Below are positions 39,529-46,885 of a DNA stretch of 64,000 bases, piece after piece. Origin of the DNA: Streptomyces zhihengii (GTDB lineage Bacteria > Actinomycetota > Actinomycetes > Streptomycetales > Streptomycetaceae); NCBI RefSeq assembly GCF_016919245.1, contig NZ_JAFEJA010000001.1, positions 1,674,001 to 1,738,000 on the forward strand. Reading direction: 5' to 3'. Positions within the stretch are counted from its first letter, which is position 1. Each line of letters starts with the position of its first letter. Made by a program: the position numbers and the translations under genes. The notes under the pieces are model-generated. The model did no database searches. It had not been told where the DNA came from and saw only the letters and a list, made by a program, of their open reading frames with translations.

Positions 39529-39894
39529 TCAGCCGAACAGGCCGAGGATCCGTCCGGGCGCGAGCAGCAGGAGCACCGCCGCGACAACGGCCAGGATCCA
39601 CAGGAACGCCCGCAGCCCCCCGCCGCGACGGCGGGCCGGTGCCGCCGTCCAGCTCCGCCAGGCGGCGGGCCTGGCCCGGACGGGCCTGCCGCGCCGGACG
39701 AGCCTGCGCACCCGGCCCTGCCGGCGCGCCTCCTCCTCGTCGGCCCGCCTCAGCCGTTCGGTCACCATGCGCGCCCGGGCGGAGGGCTCCTTGGGGGCGT
39801 GCAGCCGGGCCGGCCCCTCGCTGTCGATCTGGAACCTGGCCCACTCCTCGTCGGATATGGGCCGCTGCGGTCCGCCGGGCAGCTCTCCGCTCAT
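39529..39894 (-). CDS. Small membrane-anchored protein of unknown function
   Basis: 121 residues. N-terminal PISDEEWARFQIDSEG, a charged Arg/Glu helix (RMVTERLRRADEEEARRQGR), a basic linker, then one C-terminal transmembrane helix (LRAFLWILAVVAAVLLLLAP). It looks like a tail-anchored cytosolic protein. ATG 39894 follows AGGGGGAAG; TTG 39897 directly before it is an alternative. Convergent with the phosphatase gene. I do not recognise a family. Confidence 0.7.
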   Translation of the reverse strand: MSGELPGGPQRPISDEEWARFQIDSEGPARLHAPKEPSARARMVTERLRRADEEEARRQGRVRRLVRRGRPVRARPAAWRSWTAAPARRRGGGLRAFLWILAVVAAVLLLLAPGRILGLFG

Positions 39895-39979
39895 CAACTT
39901 CCCCCTGGTGTCGCACGCTTGCCGAACAGCTCGGACAGGGTAGTCGACCTCTGGCCATGGGGCGCCGGGGAGTGACGCC

Positions 39980-40015
39980 CCGCCGTCCGGCCCGGCTCGC
40001 CGGACCGGACGGCGG
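39980..40015. terminator. Hairpin downstream of the beta-propeller-like gene
   Basis: CCGCCGTCCGG (39980-39990) pairs with CCGGACGGCGG (40005-40015), loop 14 bases, directly 3' of the stop at 40019. Confidence 0.65.
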
Positions 40016-40018
40016 GCC

Positions 40019-41281
40019 TCACCGGGGGCGCAGGACCACCAGCGTCTCGTCCGTGCCCACGGCGAGCGCGCCGTCCGGGGTGAGCGCCACGGCGCGGACG
40101 GCCGGGCCGGGCCGGAAGGACAGCGGCGGACGGCCCCGGCCCGGGCGGTGGAGCCGGACGAGACCGTCCGCCCAGGCCATGGCGACGGCGGGGCCGCCGG
40201 GGGTGTCGGCCGTGTGCACCGCCACCACCGGGTGCGGCCGCTCGGCCACCGTGCGGGGGCCCCTCCGGCGTCCGGGCCGCCAGCGGCGCACGGCCCCGTC
40301 CGCCCCGCCGCTCACCACCAGCGGCGGCTCCTCGCGCCCGGCCGCCGCCAGGGCGGTGACCCGGCCGCGGTGCGACGCCTCCTGGTGCAGTCCGGCGGGG
40401 CCGAAGAGATGCACCGACCCGGCCCGGTCACCGACGGCCACCGCCCCCGCGGCGGCGGCGAGCGCGGTGCCGGGGTGGGCGGCCAGCGTCGAGGCCACCG
40501 CCTCGGTGAGCGCGGAACCGGGGCCGTGGGCGCGCAGCCGGCCGCGTTCGTCGAGCAGCAGCAGGGTGGTGTCGGGCATGGCGGCGACGGCCCTGATCCG
40601 GGCGCCGGTCGCCACGGTCACCGGGCGGGCGGCGTCGAGGCCGTGCACGGTGCCGCCGCGGTCGGCGACGAGCAGCCGCCCCGCGTGGACGGTCGCCGCC
40701 ACCACCGGTGCCACGTCCTCGCGCACGGCGTCCACCGTCCAGGGCTCCGCCTCCGCCAGCCGGGCGAGCGCGGCGCGGGTCCCCGGGTGCGTGCCGGGCG
40801 GCAGGGCGGCGAGCAGCACGAGGGCGCGCGCGCCGGGCGCCTGCTCGCGGACCAGCGCCTGGCCAGCGCGCAGCCACGCGGTCCGCAGTCCTCCGTGGTC
40901 GTCGTCGCCGCTCTCGTAGGCGGCGGTGACCCGTTGCGGGTCGCCCGCGCAGACGGACGCGGCGTCCGCCGGGTCGACGGCGCCGGCCTCCCCGGCGTCC
41001 GGTGCCGTGTCGATGCGCACCGGACTCCGGCCGAACTCGCCCAGCACGGCGGCGAGTTCCGCCACCGCGGCCGGGTCGGCGCCCGGCAGCACCAGCCGCG
41101 CGCGGCGCGGCGGCGCGCCGCTCAGCAGCGCCGACCGCAGTTCCGCGGGTGTGCCGGCCACCACGCCGAGCTGGTTGGCCGCCGCCCAGACCGTGCCCCG
41201 CATCCCGCCCCCGTGTCCTGTCCCGGCCCGCGCCGGTCCGCCCCCGCCGGTCCCGCCCGCTCCGTCGTCCTGTCGCCCCAT
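40019..41281 (-). CDS. WD40/beta-propeller-like protein
   Basis: 420 residues. The first third is an alpha/beta segment (WAAANQLGVVAGTPAELRSA, RARLVLPGADPAAVAELAAV). From ~190 repeated four-strand units of a propeller appear: VVAATVHAGRLLVADRGGTV, ALAAAAGAVAVGDRAGSVHL, LVVSGGADGAVRRWRPGRRR, VAMAWADGLVRLHRPGRGRP. The GADGAVRRW unit is WD40-like. Soluble, no signal peptide; ligand unknown. ATG 41281 gives the longest form; ATG 41203 (RGTVWAAANQL) is where a conserved-looking sequence begins. It follows the GntR gene by 22 bp. Confidence 0.7.
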   Translation of the reverse strand: MGRQDDGAGGTGGGGPARAGTGHGGGMRGTVWAAANQLGVVAGTPAELRSALLSGAPPRRARLVLPGADPAAVAELAAVLGEFGRSPVRIDTAPDAGEAGAVDPADAASVCAGDPQRVTAAYESGDDDHGGLRTAWLRAGQALVREQAPGARALVLLAALPPGTHPGTRAALARLAEAEPWTVDAVREDVAPVVAATVHAGRLLVADRGGTVHGLDAARPVTVATGARIRAVAAMPDTTLLLLDERGRLRAHGPGSALTEAVASTLAAHPGTALAAAAGAVAVGDRAGSVHLFGPAGLHQEASHRGRVTALAAAGREEPPLVVSGGADGAVRRWRPGRRRGPRTVAERPHPVVAVHTADTPGGPAVAMAWADGLVRLHRPGRGRPPLSFRPGPAVRAVALTPDGALAVGTDETLVVLRPR

Positions 41282-41303
41282 CGGCCCGCCCGCCGGCCCT
41301 CCG

Positions 41304-42149
41304 TCAGACCTCGGCGCCGGCGAAGTGCTCGCGGACGAGCGACTGGACCACCGGCAGGTCCTGGGCGATCAGCGCCTCCAGCAGCGCGGTGTGCTCGGCC
41401 GCGTCCGCGACGAGCACGGCCCGGTCGGACACCTGGCCCGGCGTCCTCGCCCCCGCGGCGCGGGTCATGGGCCACTGCGAGCGGCGGTGGAGGTCGTCGG
41501 CGACGGTGAGGAGCTGCCGGTTGCCGGCGAGCGCGAGGACGGCGTGGTGGAAGGCCCGGTCCGCGTCGGCGTAGGCGGCCCGGTCGCCGGTCGCGGCCGC
41601 ACGGACCGTCGCGTCGGCCTGCGGCCGCAGGGCGGCCCACCGGTCGGCGGGCACGGTACGGGCGAGCCGCAGCATCACCGGCACCTCGATCAGCGCCCGC
41701 ACCTCGGCGAGCTCGGCCAGCTCGCGGGCCGTGCGCACACAGACCCGGAAGCCCCGGTTGGGCACGACCTCGACCGCGCCCTCGACGGCGAGCTGCTGCA
41801 TGGCCTCGCGGACGGGGGTCGCCGAGACGCCGAAGCGCTCGCCGAGCGCCGGGGCGGAGTAGACCCGGCCGGGGATCATGTCGCCGTCGACGAGCGCGGC
41901 GCGCAGGGCGTCGAGCACCTGGACGCGCACCGAGTGCCGCCGCACGGGACCGGGCCCCTCGTCGCACCCGTCGTCCGTGCCGTCGCGGCCGTCGGGGCGG
42001 TACCCGCCCTGGTACGGGACGCGTACGGAGGCGTGCGGCTGCCGCACGGCGGCGTCACGCGCGCCTGCCTGCTCCACCAGGTGCCTCCCGAGGCCGGTAC
42101 GGACCGGCTCGGTGCCCCTGTGGCCGGTACGGACCCGGATGGCGTGCAC
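41304..42149 (-). CDS. GntR-family regulator, FadR/FCD subfamily
   Basis: 281 residues. Winged helix ~75-140: VRVQVLDALRAALVDGDMIP, ALGERFGVSATPVREAMQQL, VEVVPNRGFRVCV. The all-helical FCD effector domain follows: AELAEVRALIEVPVMLRLAR, DADRAFHHAVLALAGNRQLL, EHTALLEALIAQDLPVVQSL, with the Asp/His residues that bind metal in many FCD proteins. About 60 N-terminal residues before the helix are unusual. GTG 42149 follows GGGGGAC; a later start cannot be excluded. It diverges from the iron reductase gene; its effector is unknown. Confidence 0.88.
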   Translation of the reverse strand: MHAIRVRTGHRGTEPVRTGLGRHLVEQAGARDAAVRQPHASVRVPYQGGYRPDGRDGTDDGCDEGPGPVRRHSVRVQVLDALRAALVDGDMIPGRVYSAPALGERFGVSATPVREAMQQLAVEGAVEVVPNRGFRVCVRTARELAELAEVRALIEVPVMLRLARTVPADRWAALRPQADATVRAAATGDRAAYADADRAFHHAVLALAGNRQLLTVADDLHRRSQWPMTRAAGARTPGQVSDRAVLVADAAEHTALLEALIAQDLPVVQSLVREHFAGAEV

Positions 42150-42208
42150 CGGGTCCCCCGTGCACGATAGGCGGGCGGGGCCGCAGTTCAAACACCGTGA
42201 TGATCGGG

Positions 42209-42227
42209 TAAGGTAAGGCTAACCTGC
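42209..42227 (+). promoter_or_regulatory. Iron box (DmdR/DtxR-type operator)
   Basis: TAAGGTAAGGCTAACCTGC, close to the 19-bp inverted repeat TTAGGTTAGGCTAACCTAA bound by DmdR/DtxR iron repressors. It lies 29 bp before the FhuF-type gene, where bound Fe-repressor would block transcription. Confidence 0.88.
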
Positions 42228-42255
42228 TAACGATCGCGATTCGGTGGTCCCCGGC

Positions 42256-43101
42256 ATGACCGTTCCCGCTCTGCTCCCCGGCCTCGGCTCCCCCGTCGGC
42301 ACGGCCTACGCACGCCTGGCCGAGGTCTTCGCCGGGCTGAGCGTCACGGAGCTCGGTGCCGGCGATCCGGCCCCCTCGGGCGACGGCTGGGTCCTCGCGG
42401 GCGATCTCGCCGCCGGCGGCCCCGCCCTCGACGCGTTCCTCGCCTGGGACGACGCGCAGGTGCGGCGCGACTACGGCCGCCCCGGCCGTCCGGACGTGAT
42501 CGCCAGCTTCGGCCTCCACCGCTACGCCTGGTCCGCCTGCCTGCTCGTCACCGTCCCCTGGTTCCTGACCCGCCGCGTCCCCCGCCTGCCGGCCGGCTCG
42601 GTCTCCTTCCAGCGCGAGCGGGGCCGGATGGCGGTCCGGGTGGACGGCTTCGCCTGCCTGCCGGACGACCCGGCGGCGGGCCTGCCCGGCGCCCGGGTCG
42701 TGGACGGCGAGGAGTCGCTGCGCGCCGAGGTCCGCGCGGCGGTGGCCGAGCACCTCGGCCCCGTCCTCGCGGCCTTCGGCCCGCGGATGCGGCGGCGGGG
42801 CCGCGCGCTGTGGGGCATGGCGACCGACGAGGTCGTCGAGGGCCTGTGGTACGTCGCCCACCTGCTGGGCGAGGAGCGGCGGGCCGTCACCGAGCTGGAG
42901 CTGCTGTTCCCCGGCACGACGGCCCCGTACGTCGGCACGGCCGGCTTCCGCGAGATCGCCGTCCCGGACGGCGACCCGCTGCCGACCCGCGACCGCGCGA
43001 GCTGCTGCATGTTCTACACGCTGCGCCCCGAGGACACCTGCGCCACCTGCCCGCGCACCTGCGACGCGGACCGGGTCGAGCGCCTGCGCCGCGACGCCTG
43101 A
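42256..43101 (+). CDS. FhuF-like siderophore-iron reductase (2Fe-2S)
   Basis: 281 residues. The C-terminus has RASCCMFYTLRPEDTCATCP, the CCx10CxxC signature of FhuF (2Fe-2S) ferric reductases, which release iron from imported siderophores. The central part (FGLHRYAWSACLLVTVPWFL, LWGMATDEVVEGLWYVAHLL) fits the family. The iron box upstream supports the role. ATG 42256 chosen; in-frame GTG 42244 is an alternative; neither has a strong ribosome site. No siderophore genes adjoin, so it probably serves siderophore systems elsewhere. Confidence 0.9.
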   Translation: MTVPALLPGLGSPVGTAYARLAEVFAGLSVTELGAGDPAPSGDGWVLAGDLAAGGPALDAFLAWDDAQVRRDYGRPGRPDVIASFGLHRYAWSACLLVTVPWFLTRRVPRLPAGSVSFQRERGRMAVRVDGFACLPDDPAAGLPGARVVDGEESLRAEVRAAVAEHLGPVLAAFGPRMRRRGRALWGMATDEVVEGLWYVAHLLGEERRAVTELELLFPGTTAPYVGTAGFREIAVPDGDPLPTRDRASCCMFYTLRPEDTCATCPRTCDADRVERLRRDA

Positions 43102-43376
43102 CACCTCCCGGCACCCCGGGTCCGGCCGCACCGGAGCCCCACCGCCCGCGCACGCCGCCGCGCGGCGCCCCGCCCTCCGCCGATCCACGCCACCCTTTCG
43201 GGCGAATCGGCCCCGAACACAACTCCCGCCCATCGCATGGGCGTTCGGCCGAATCGTACCTATTCGTGCCCCGAACGACCCCGTTGGCGTTCTCTTGCCC
43301 CGAAACCCCCGTGGGCCCCTCACCCGGTCGGACACTATGGCCGCCGAACCGCCGACCGCGATGCAAGGGACACCGC

Positions 43377-44468
43377 ATGAGACTGACCGACATATCGCTG
43401 GACTGGCTGCTTCCCGGCTGCGTGCTGCTCCTGGGAGTGCTGGCGGCGGTTGCGGTCCTCGCGCGCGGCAAGCGCGCCGGGGCGAAGGCCGCGGCCGACG
43501 ACTCCTGGGAACGCAGCGAGGAACGCCGCAGACGCAAGGAAGCCGTCTACGGAACCGCCTCCTACGTGCTGCTGTTCTGCTGCGCCGCGGTCGCCGCCGC
43601 GCTCTCCTTCCACGGCCTGGTGGGCTTCGGACGGCAGAACCTCAATCTCTCCGGCGGCTGGGAGTACCTGGTCCCCTTCGGCCTCGACGGCGCCGCGATG
43701 TTCTGCTCCGTCCTCGCCGTGCGGGAGGCCAGCCACGGCGACGCGGCCCTCGGGTCGCGGCTGCTGGTGTGGACGTTCGCCGGCGCGGCAGCCTGGTTCA
43801 ACTGGGTGCACGCGCCGCGCGGCCTCGGCCACGCGGGCGCCCCGCAGTTCTTCGCGGGGATGTCCCTGTCGGCGGCGGTGCTCTTCGACCGCGCGCTGAA
43901 GCAGACCCGCCGCGCCGCCCTGCGGGAACAGGGCCTGGTGCCCCGTCCGCTGCCGCAGATCCGGATCGTGCGCTGGCTCAGGGCGCCCCGGGAGACGTTC
44001 GCCGCCTGGTCGCTGATGCTGCTGGAGGGCGTGCGCACCCTGGACGAGGCCGTCGACGAGGTGCGCGAGGACCGCCGGGAGAAGGAGCAGAACCGGCTGC
44101 GCCGCCGCGACCACGAGAAGCTGGAGCGCGCCCGGCTCAAGGCGTACAACCGGCAGCACCGGGCCTGGGGGATCGGCCGGGCGAACCGGCCGGCCCAGCT
44201 CCCCGCGCTCGGACCGGCGGCCCCCGCCCAGGGGCAGGTGCCGTCACCGGCAACTTCGGTGGAGACGGCGGGCTCCGTCGTGGAGCCCGCCATAGCCGAG
44301 CCGGGTCAGCTCCCCGGGCGCTCCCGGCCCCCCTTGCAGGCCGTCCGGCCGAAAGGCGGTCATGAGCCCGTGACGGTCGACCTGACGGCCGAGGACGACA
44401 CCCAGACGCTGCCGCGTCTCGACTCCCTCGAACAGAAGCTCAAGGACCTGGAGCAGCAGTTCGGCTGA
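43377..44468 (+). CDS. DUF2637 integral membrane protein
   Basis: 363 residues. A first helix (ISLDWLLPGCVLLLGVLAAV), a charged linker, then three more helices including TASYVLLFCCAAVAAALSFH, YLVPFGLDGAAMFCSVLAVR and LLVWTFAGAAAWFNWVHAPR, the core of DUF2637. The C-terminal ~150 residues are soluble: a charged coiled helix (DEVREDRREKEQNRLRRRDH), a Pro-rich stretch and a final DSLEQKLKDLEQQFG coil. Family function is not established; members occur in actinobacterial plasmids and chromosomes. ATG 43377 follows AGGGA. The 275-bp upstream gap holds no gene. Confidence 0.85.
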   Translation: MRLTDISLDWLLPGCVLLLGVLAAVAVLARGKRAGAKAAADDSWERSEERRRRKEAVYGTASYVLLFCCAAVAAALSFHGLVGFGRQNLNLSGGWEYLVPFGLDGAAMFCSVLAVREASHGDAALGSRLLVWTFAGAAAWFNWVHAPRGLGHAGAPQFFAGMSLSAAVLFDRALKQTRRAALREQGLVPRPLPQIRIVRWLRAPRETFAAWSLMLLEGVRTLDEAVDEVREDRREKEQNRLRRRDHEKLERARLKAYNRQHRAWGIGRANRPAQLPALGPAAPAQGQVPSPATSVETAGSVVEPAIAEPGQLPGRSRPPLQAVRPKGGHEPVTVDLTAEDDTQTLPRLDSLEQKLKDLEQQFG

Positions 44469-44499
44469 GTCGACCCCACGCGGGGGCGGCCGGCCCCGG

Positions 44500-44949
44500 T
44501 CAGGCCGCCTCCGCGTGCAGTTCGAACCAGACCACCTTCCCCACACCCTGCGCGGTGCGCACACCCCAGGCGTCCGCGAGGCTCTCGACGAGGACCAGCC
44601 CCCTGCCCGACGTACCGAGGTCGGCGTTCGGTACGTCGGGCACGGGGAGTCCCGCCACGAAGTCCCGGACCTCCACGTGCAGGCGCGAGTCCTCGACGGT
44701 GGCGGTGACCACCGCCCCGTGGTCGGTGTGGATCAGCGCGTTCGTCACCAGTTCGCTCGCGAGCAGTTCGGCCACCCCCGCGGCGTCGCCGCCGTCGTCG
44801 TCCGGCGCCCGGAGGCCCGGCTCGGGCCACTTGTCGAGGAGGTCGCGTAACGCGTGGCGCACCTCGGGCACCGCGGTGAGGTCGCCGCTGCCGAGTCTGC
44901 GGTGGAGCCGTCCCCGCACTCCGGCGCCCCCGTGACGTCCAGTCATCAT
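44500..44949 (-). CDS. RsbW/SpoIIAB-like ATP-binding protein (HATPase_c)
   Basis: 149 residues. GHKL ATPase boxes: N-box ELLASELVTNALIHT, then RLHVEVRDFVAGLP and the lid GTSGRGLVLVESLADAWGVR ending GKVVWFEL. In Streptomyces many such short kinases act as anti-sigma factors or partners of anti-anti-sigma proteins; the target is not encoded nearby. Tandem ATG codons at 44949/44946 behind GGGGGG; the frame is open to 45036. Convergent with the DUF2637 gene, 31 bp between stops. Confidence 0.86.
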   Translation of the reverse strand: MMTGRHGGAGVRGRLHRRLGSGDLTAVPEVRHALRDLLDKWPEPGLRAPDDDGGDAAGVAELLASELVTNALIHTDHGAVVTATVEDSRLHVEVRDFVAGLPVPDVPNADLGTSGRGLVLVESLADAWGVRTAQGVGKVVWFELHAEAA

Positions 44950-45087
44950 CCCCCCACTCGGCACCGGCCCCCGGCCCGTGTCCGTCGATGGTCCGCAAAC
45001 GTTCACGGGATGCATGCCCCACAGCGGCGGCACCACTCATGACGCGGCGGATCGGCCGGGCCGCCCCGGCCGGCCGTCCGCCTCCGG

Positions 45088-46830
45088 TCAGGGGCGCGGC
45101 ACGTTGCGCAGGTTGGACCGGGCCATCTGGAGCATCCTGCCGACTCCGCCGTCCAGCACCACCTTGCTCGCGGAGAGCGCGAAGCCGGTGACCATCTCGG
45201 CGCTGATCTTCGGCGGGATGGACAGGGCGTTCGGGTCGGTGACCACGTCGACGAGCGCGGGCCCCTTGTGCCGGAAGGCGTCCCGGAGCGCGCCGGCCAG
45301 GTGCTTCGGCTTCTCCACCCGGACGCCGTAGGCGCCGGCCGCGCGGGCCACGGCGGCGAAGTCGGGGTTGTGGTTGGACGTGCCGAAGGACGGCAGCCCG
45401 CCGACCATCATCTCCAACTCGACCATGGACAGCGAGGAGTTGTTGAACAGCACGATCTTCACCGGCAGGTCGTACTGGACGAGGGTGAGGAAGTCCCCCA
45501 TCAGCATGGTGAATCCGCCGTCCCCGGACATCGACACCACCTGCCGGCCCCGGTCGGTGAACTGTGCGCCGATCGCCTGCGGCAGCGCGTTCGCCATCGA
45601 CCCGTGGGTGAACGAACCGATGATCCGGCGGCGGCCGTTGGGCGAGATGTAGCGCGCGGCCCAGACGTTGCACATACCGGTGTCGACGGTGAACACGGCG
45701 TCGTCGTCGGCGACCTCGTCCAGCACGGAGGCGACGTACTCGGGGTGGATGGGCGTGCGCTTCTCCACCTTGCGGGTGTACGCCTTGACCACGCCCTCCA
45801 GCGCCTCCGCGTGCTTCTTCAGCATCCTGTCGAGGAAGCGGCGGTCGGTCTTCGGACGCACCCGCGGGATCAGGCACCGCAGCGTCTCGCGCACATCGCC
45901 CCACACGGCGAGGTCCAGCTTGGAACGCCGCCCGAGATGCTCGGGCCGCACGTCGACCTGCGCGATCTTCACGTCGTCCGGCAGGAAGGCGTTGTACGGG
46001 AAGTCCGTGCCGAGCAGGATCAGCAGATCGCAGGCGTGGGTGGCCTCGTAGGCGGCGCCGTAGCCGAGCAGTCCGCTCATACCGACGTCGTAGGGATTGT
46101 CGTACTGGATCCACTCCTTGCCGCGGAGCGCATGTCCGACGGGCGACTTGATGCGCTCCGCGAACTGCATGACCTCGGCATGCGCGCCCGCGGTGCCGCT
46201 GCCGCAGAACAGGGTGACGCGATCGGCCTCGTCGATCATGGCGACCAGCTTGTCGATCTCGGTGTCGCCCGGCCGGACCGTGGGGCGGCTGGTGACCAGC
46301 GCGTGCTCGATCGTCCGCTCGGGCGCCGGCCGGTCCGCGACGTCGCCGGGGAGCGTCACCACGCTCACCCCGCTGCGGCCCACCGCGTGCTGCACCGCCG
46401 TCTGGAGGAGGCGGGGCATCTGCTGGGGGCTGGAGATCATCTCGCAGTAGTGGCTGCACTCGCGGAAGAGCAGTTCCGGATGGGTCTCCTGGAAGTAGCC
46501 GAGGCCGATCTCCGACGAGGGGATGTGGGAGGCGAGCGCGAGCACCGGGGCCATGGAGCGGTGCGCGTCGTACAGACCGTTGATGAGGTGCAGATTGCCG
46601 GGGCCGCAGGAGCCGGCGCAGGCGGCGAGCCTGCCGGTGAGCTGGGCCTCGGCGCCCGCGGCGAAGGCGGCGGTCTCCTCGTGCCGGACCTGGATCCACT
46701 CGATGCCGGAGGTGCGGCGGACGGCGTCGACGACCGGGTTGAGGCTGTCGCCGACGACTCCGTACAGCCGCTGCACCCCCGCCCGCACGAGGATGTCGAC
46801 GAACTGCTCGGCCACCTTCTGCTTCGCCAT
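45088..46830 (-). CDS. poxB: ThDP-dependent pyruvate dehydrogenase/oxidase (PoxB-like)
   Basis: 580 residues. N-terminal PYR domain VAEQFVDILVRAGVQRLYGV with catalytic Glu in VRHEETAAFAAGAEAQL; FAD-type middle domain (ADRVTLFCGSGTAGAHAEVM, LLGYGAAYEATHACDLLILL); C-terminal ThDP motif from GDGGFTMLMGDF to VLFNNSSLSMVE. This subgroup decarboxylates pyruvate to acetate with a quinone, linked to stationary-phase metabolism. ATG 46830 is where homology starts; AAAGGG is ~10 bases upstream. Acetolactate synthase is less likely given the NHNPDF and VELEMM motifs. Confidence 0.9.
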   Translation of the reverse strand: MAKQKVAEQFVDILVRAGVQRLYGVVGDSLNPVVDAVRRTSGIEWIQVRHEETAAFAAGAEAQLTGRLAACAGSCGPGNLHLINGLYDAHRSMAPVLALASHIPSSEIGLGYFQETHPELLFRECSHYCEMISSPQQMPRLLQTAVQHAVGRSGVSVVTLPGDVADRPAPERTIEHALVTSRPTVRPGDTEIDKLVAMIDEADRVTLFCGSGTAGAHAEVMQFAERIKSPVGHALRGKEWIQYDNPYDVGMSGLLGYGAAYEATHACDLLILLGTDFPYNAFLPDDVKIAQVDVRPEHLGRRSKLDLAVWGDVRETLRCLIPRVRPKTDRRFLDRMLKKHAEALEGVVKAYTRKVEKRTPIHPEYVASVLDEVADDDAVFTVDTGMCNVWAARYISPNGRRRIIGSFTHGSMANALPQAIGAQFTDRGRQVVSMSGDGGFTMLMGDFLTLVQYDLPVKIVLFNNSSLSMVELEMMVGGLPSFGTSNHNPDFAAVARAAGAYGVRVEKPKHLAGALRDAFRHKGPALVDVVTDPNALSIPPKISAEMVTGFALSASKVVLDGGVGRMLQMARSNLRNVPRP

Positions 46831-46885
46831 GGGTTGCGCGCCCTTTCTTGCCGGCCCCCGGTCCATCAACCCATGGGGCCGCGCG

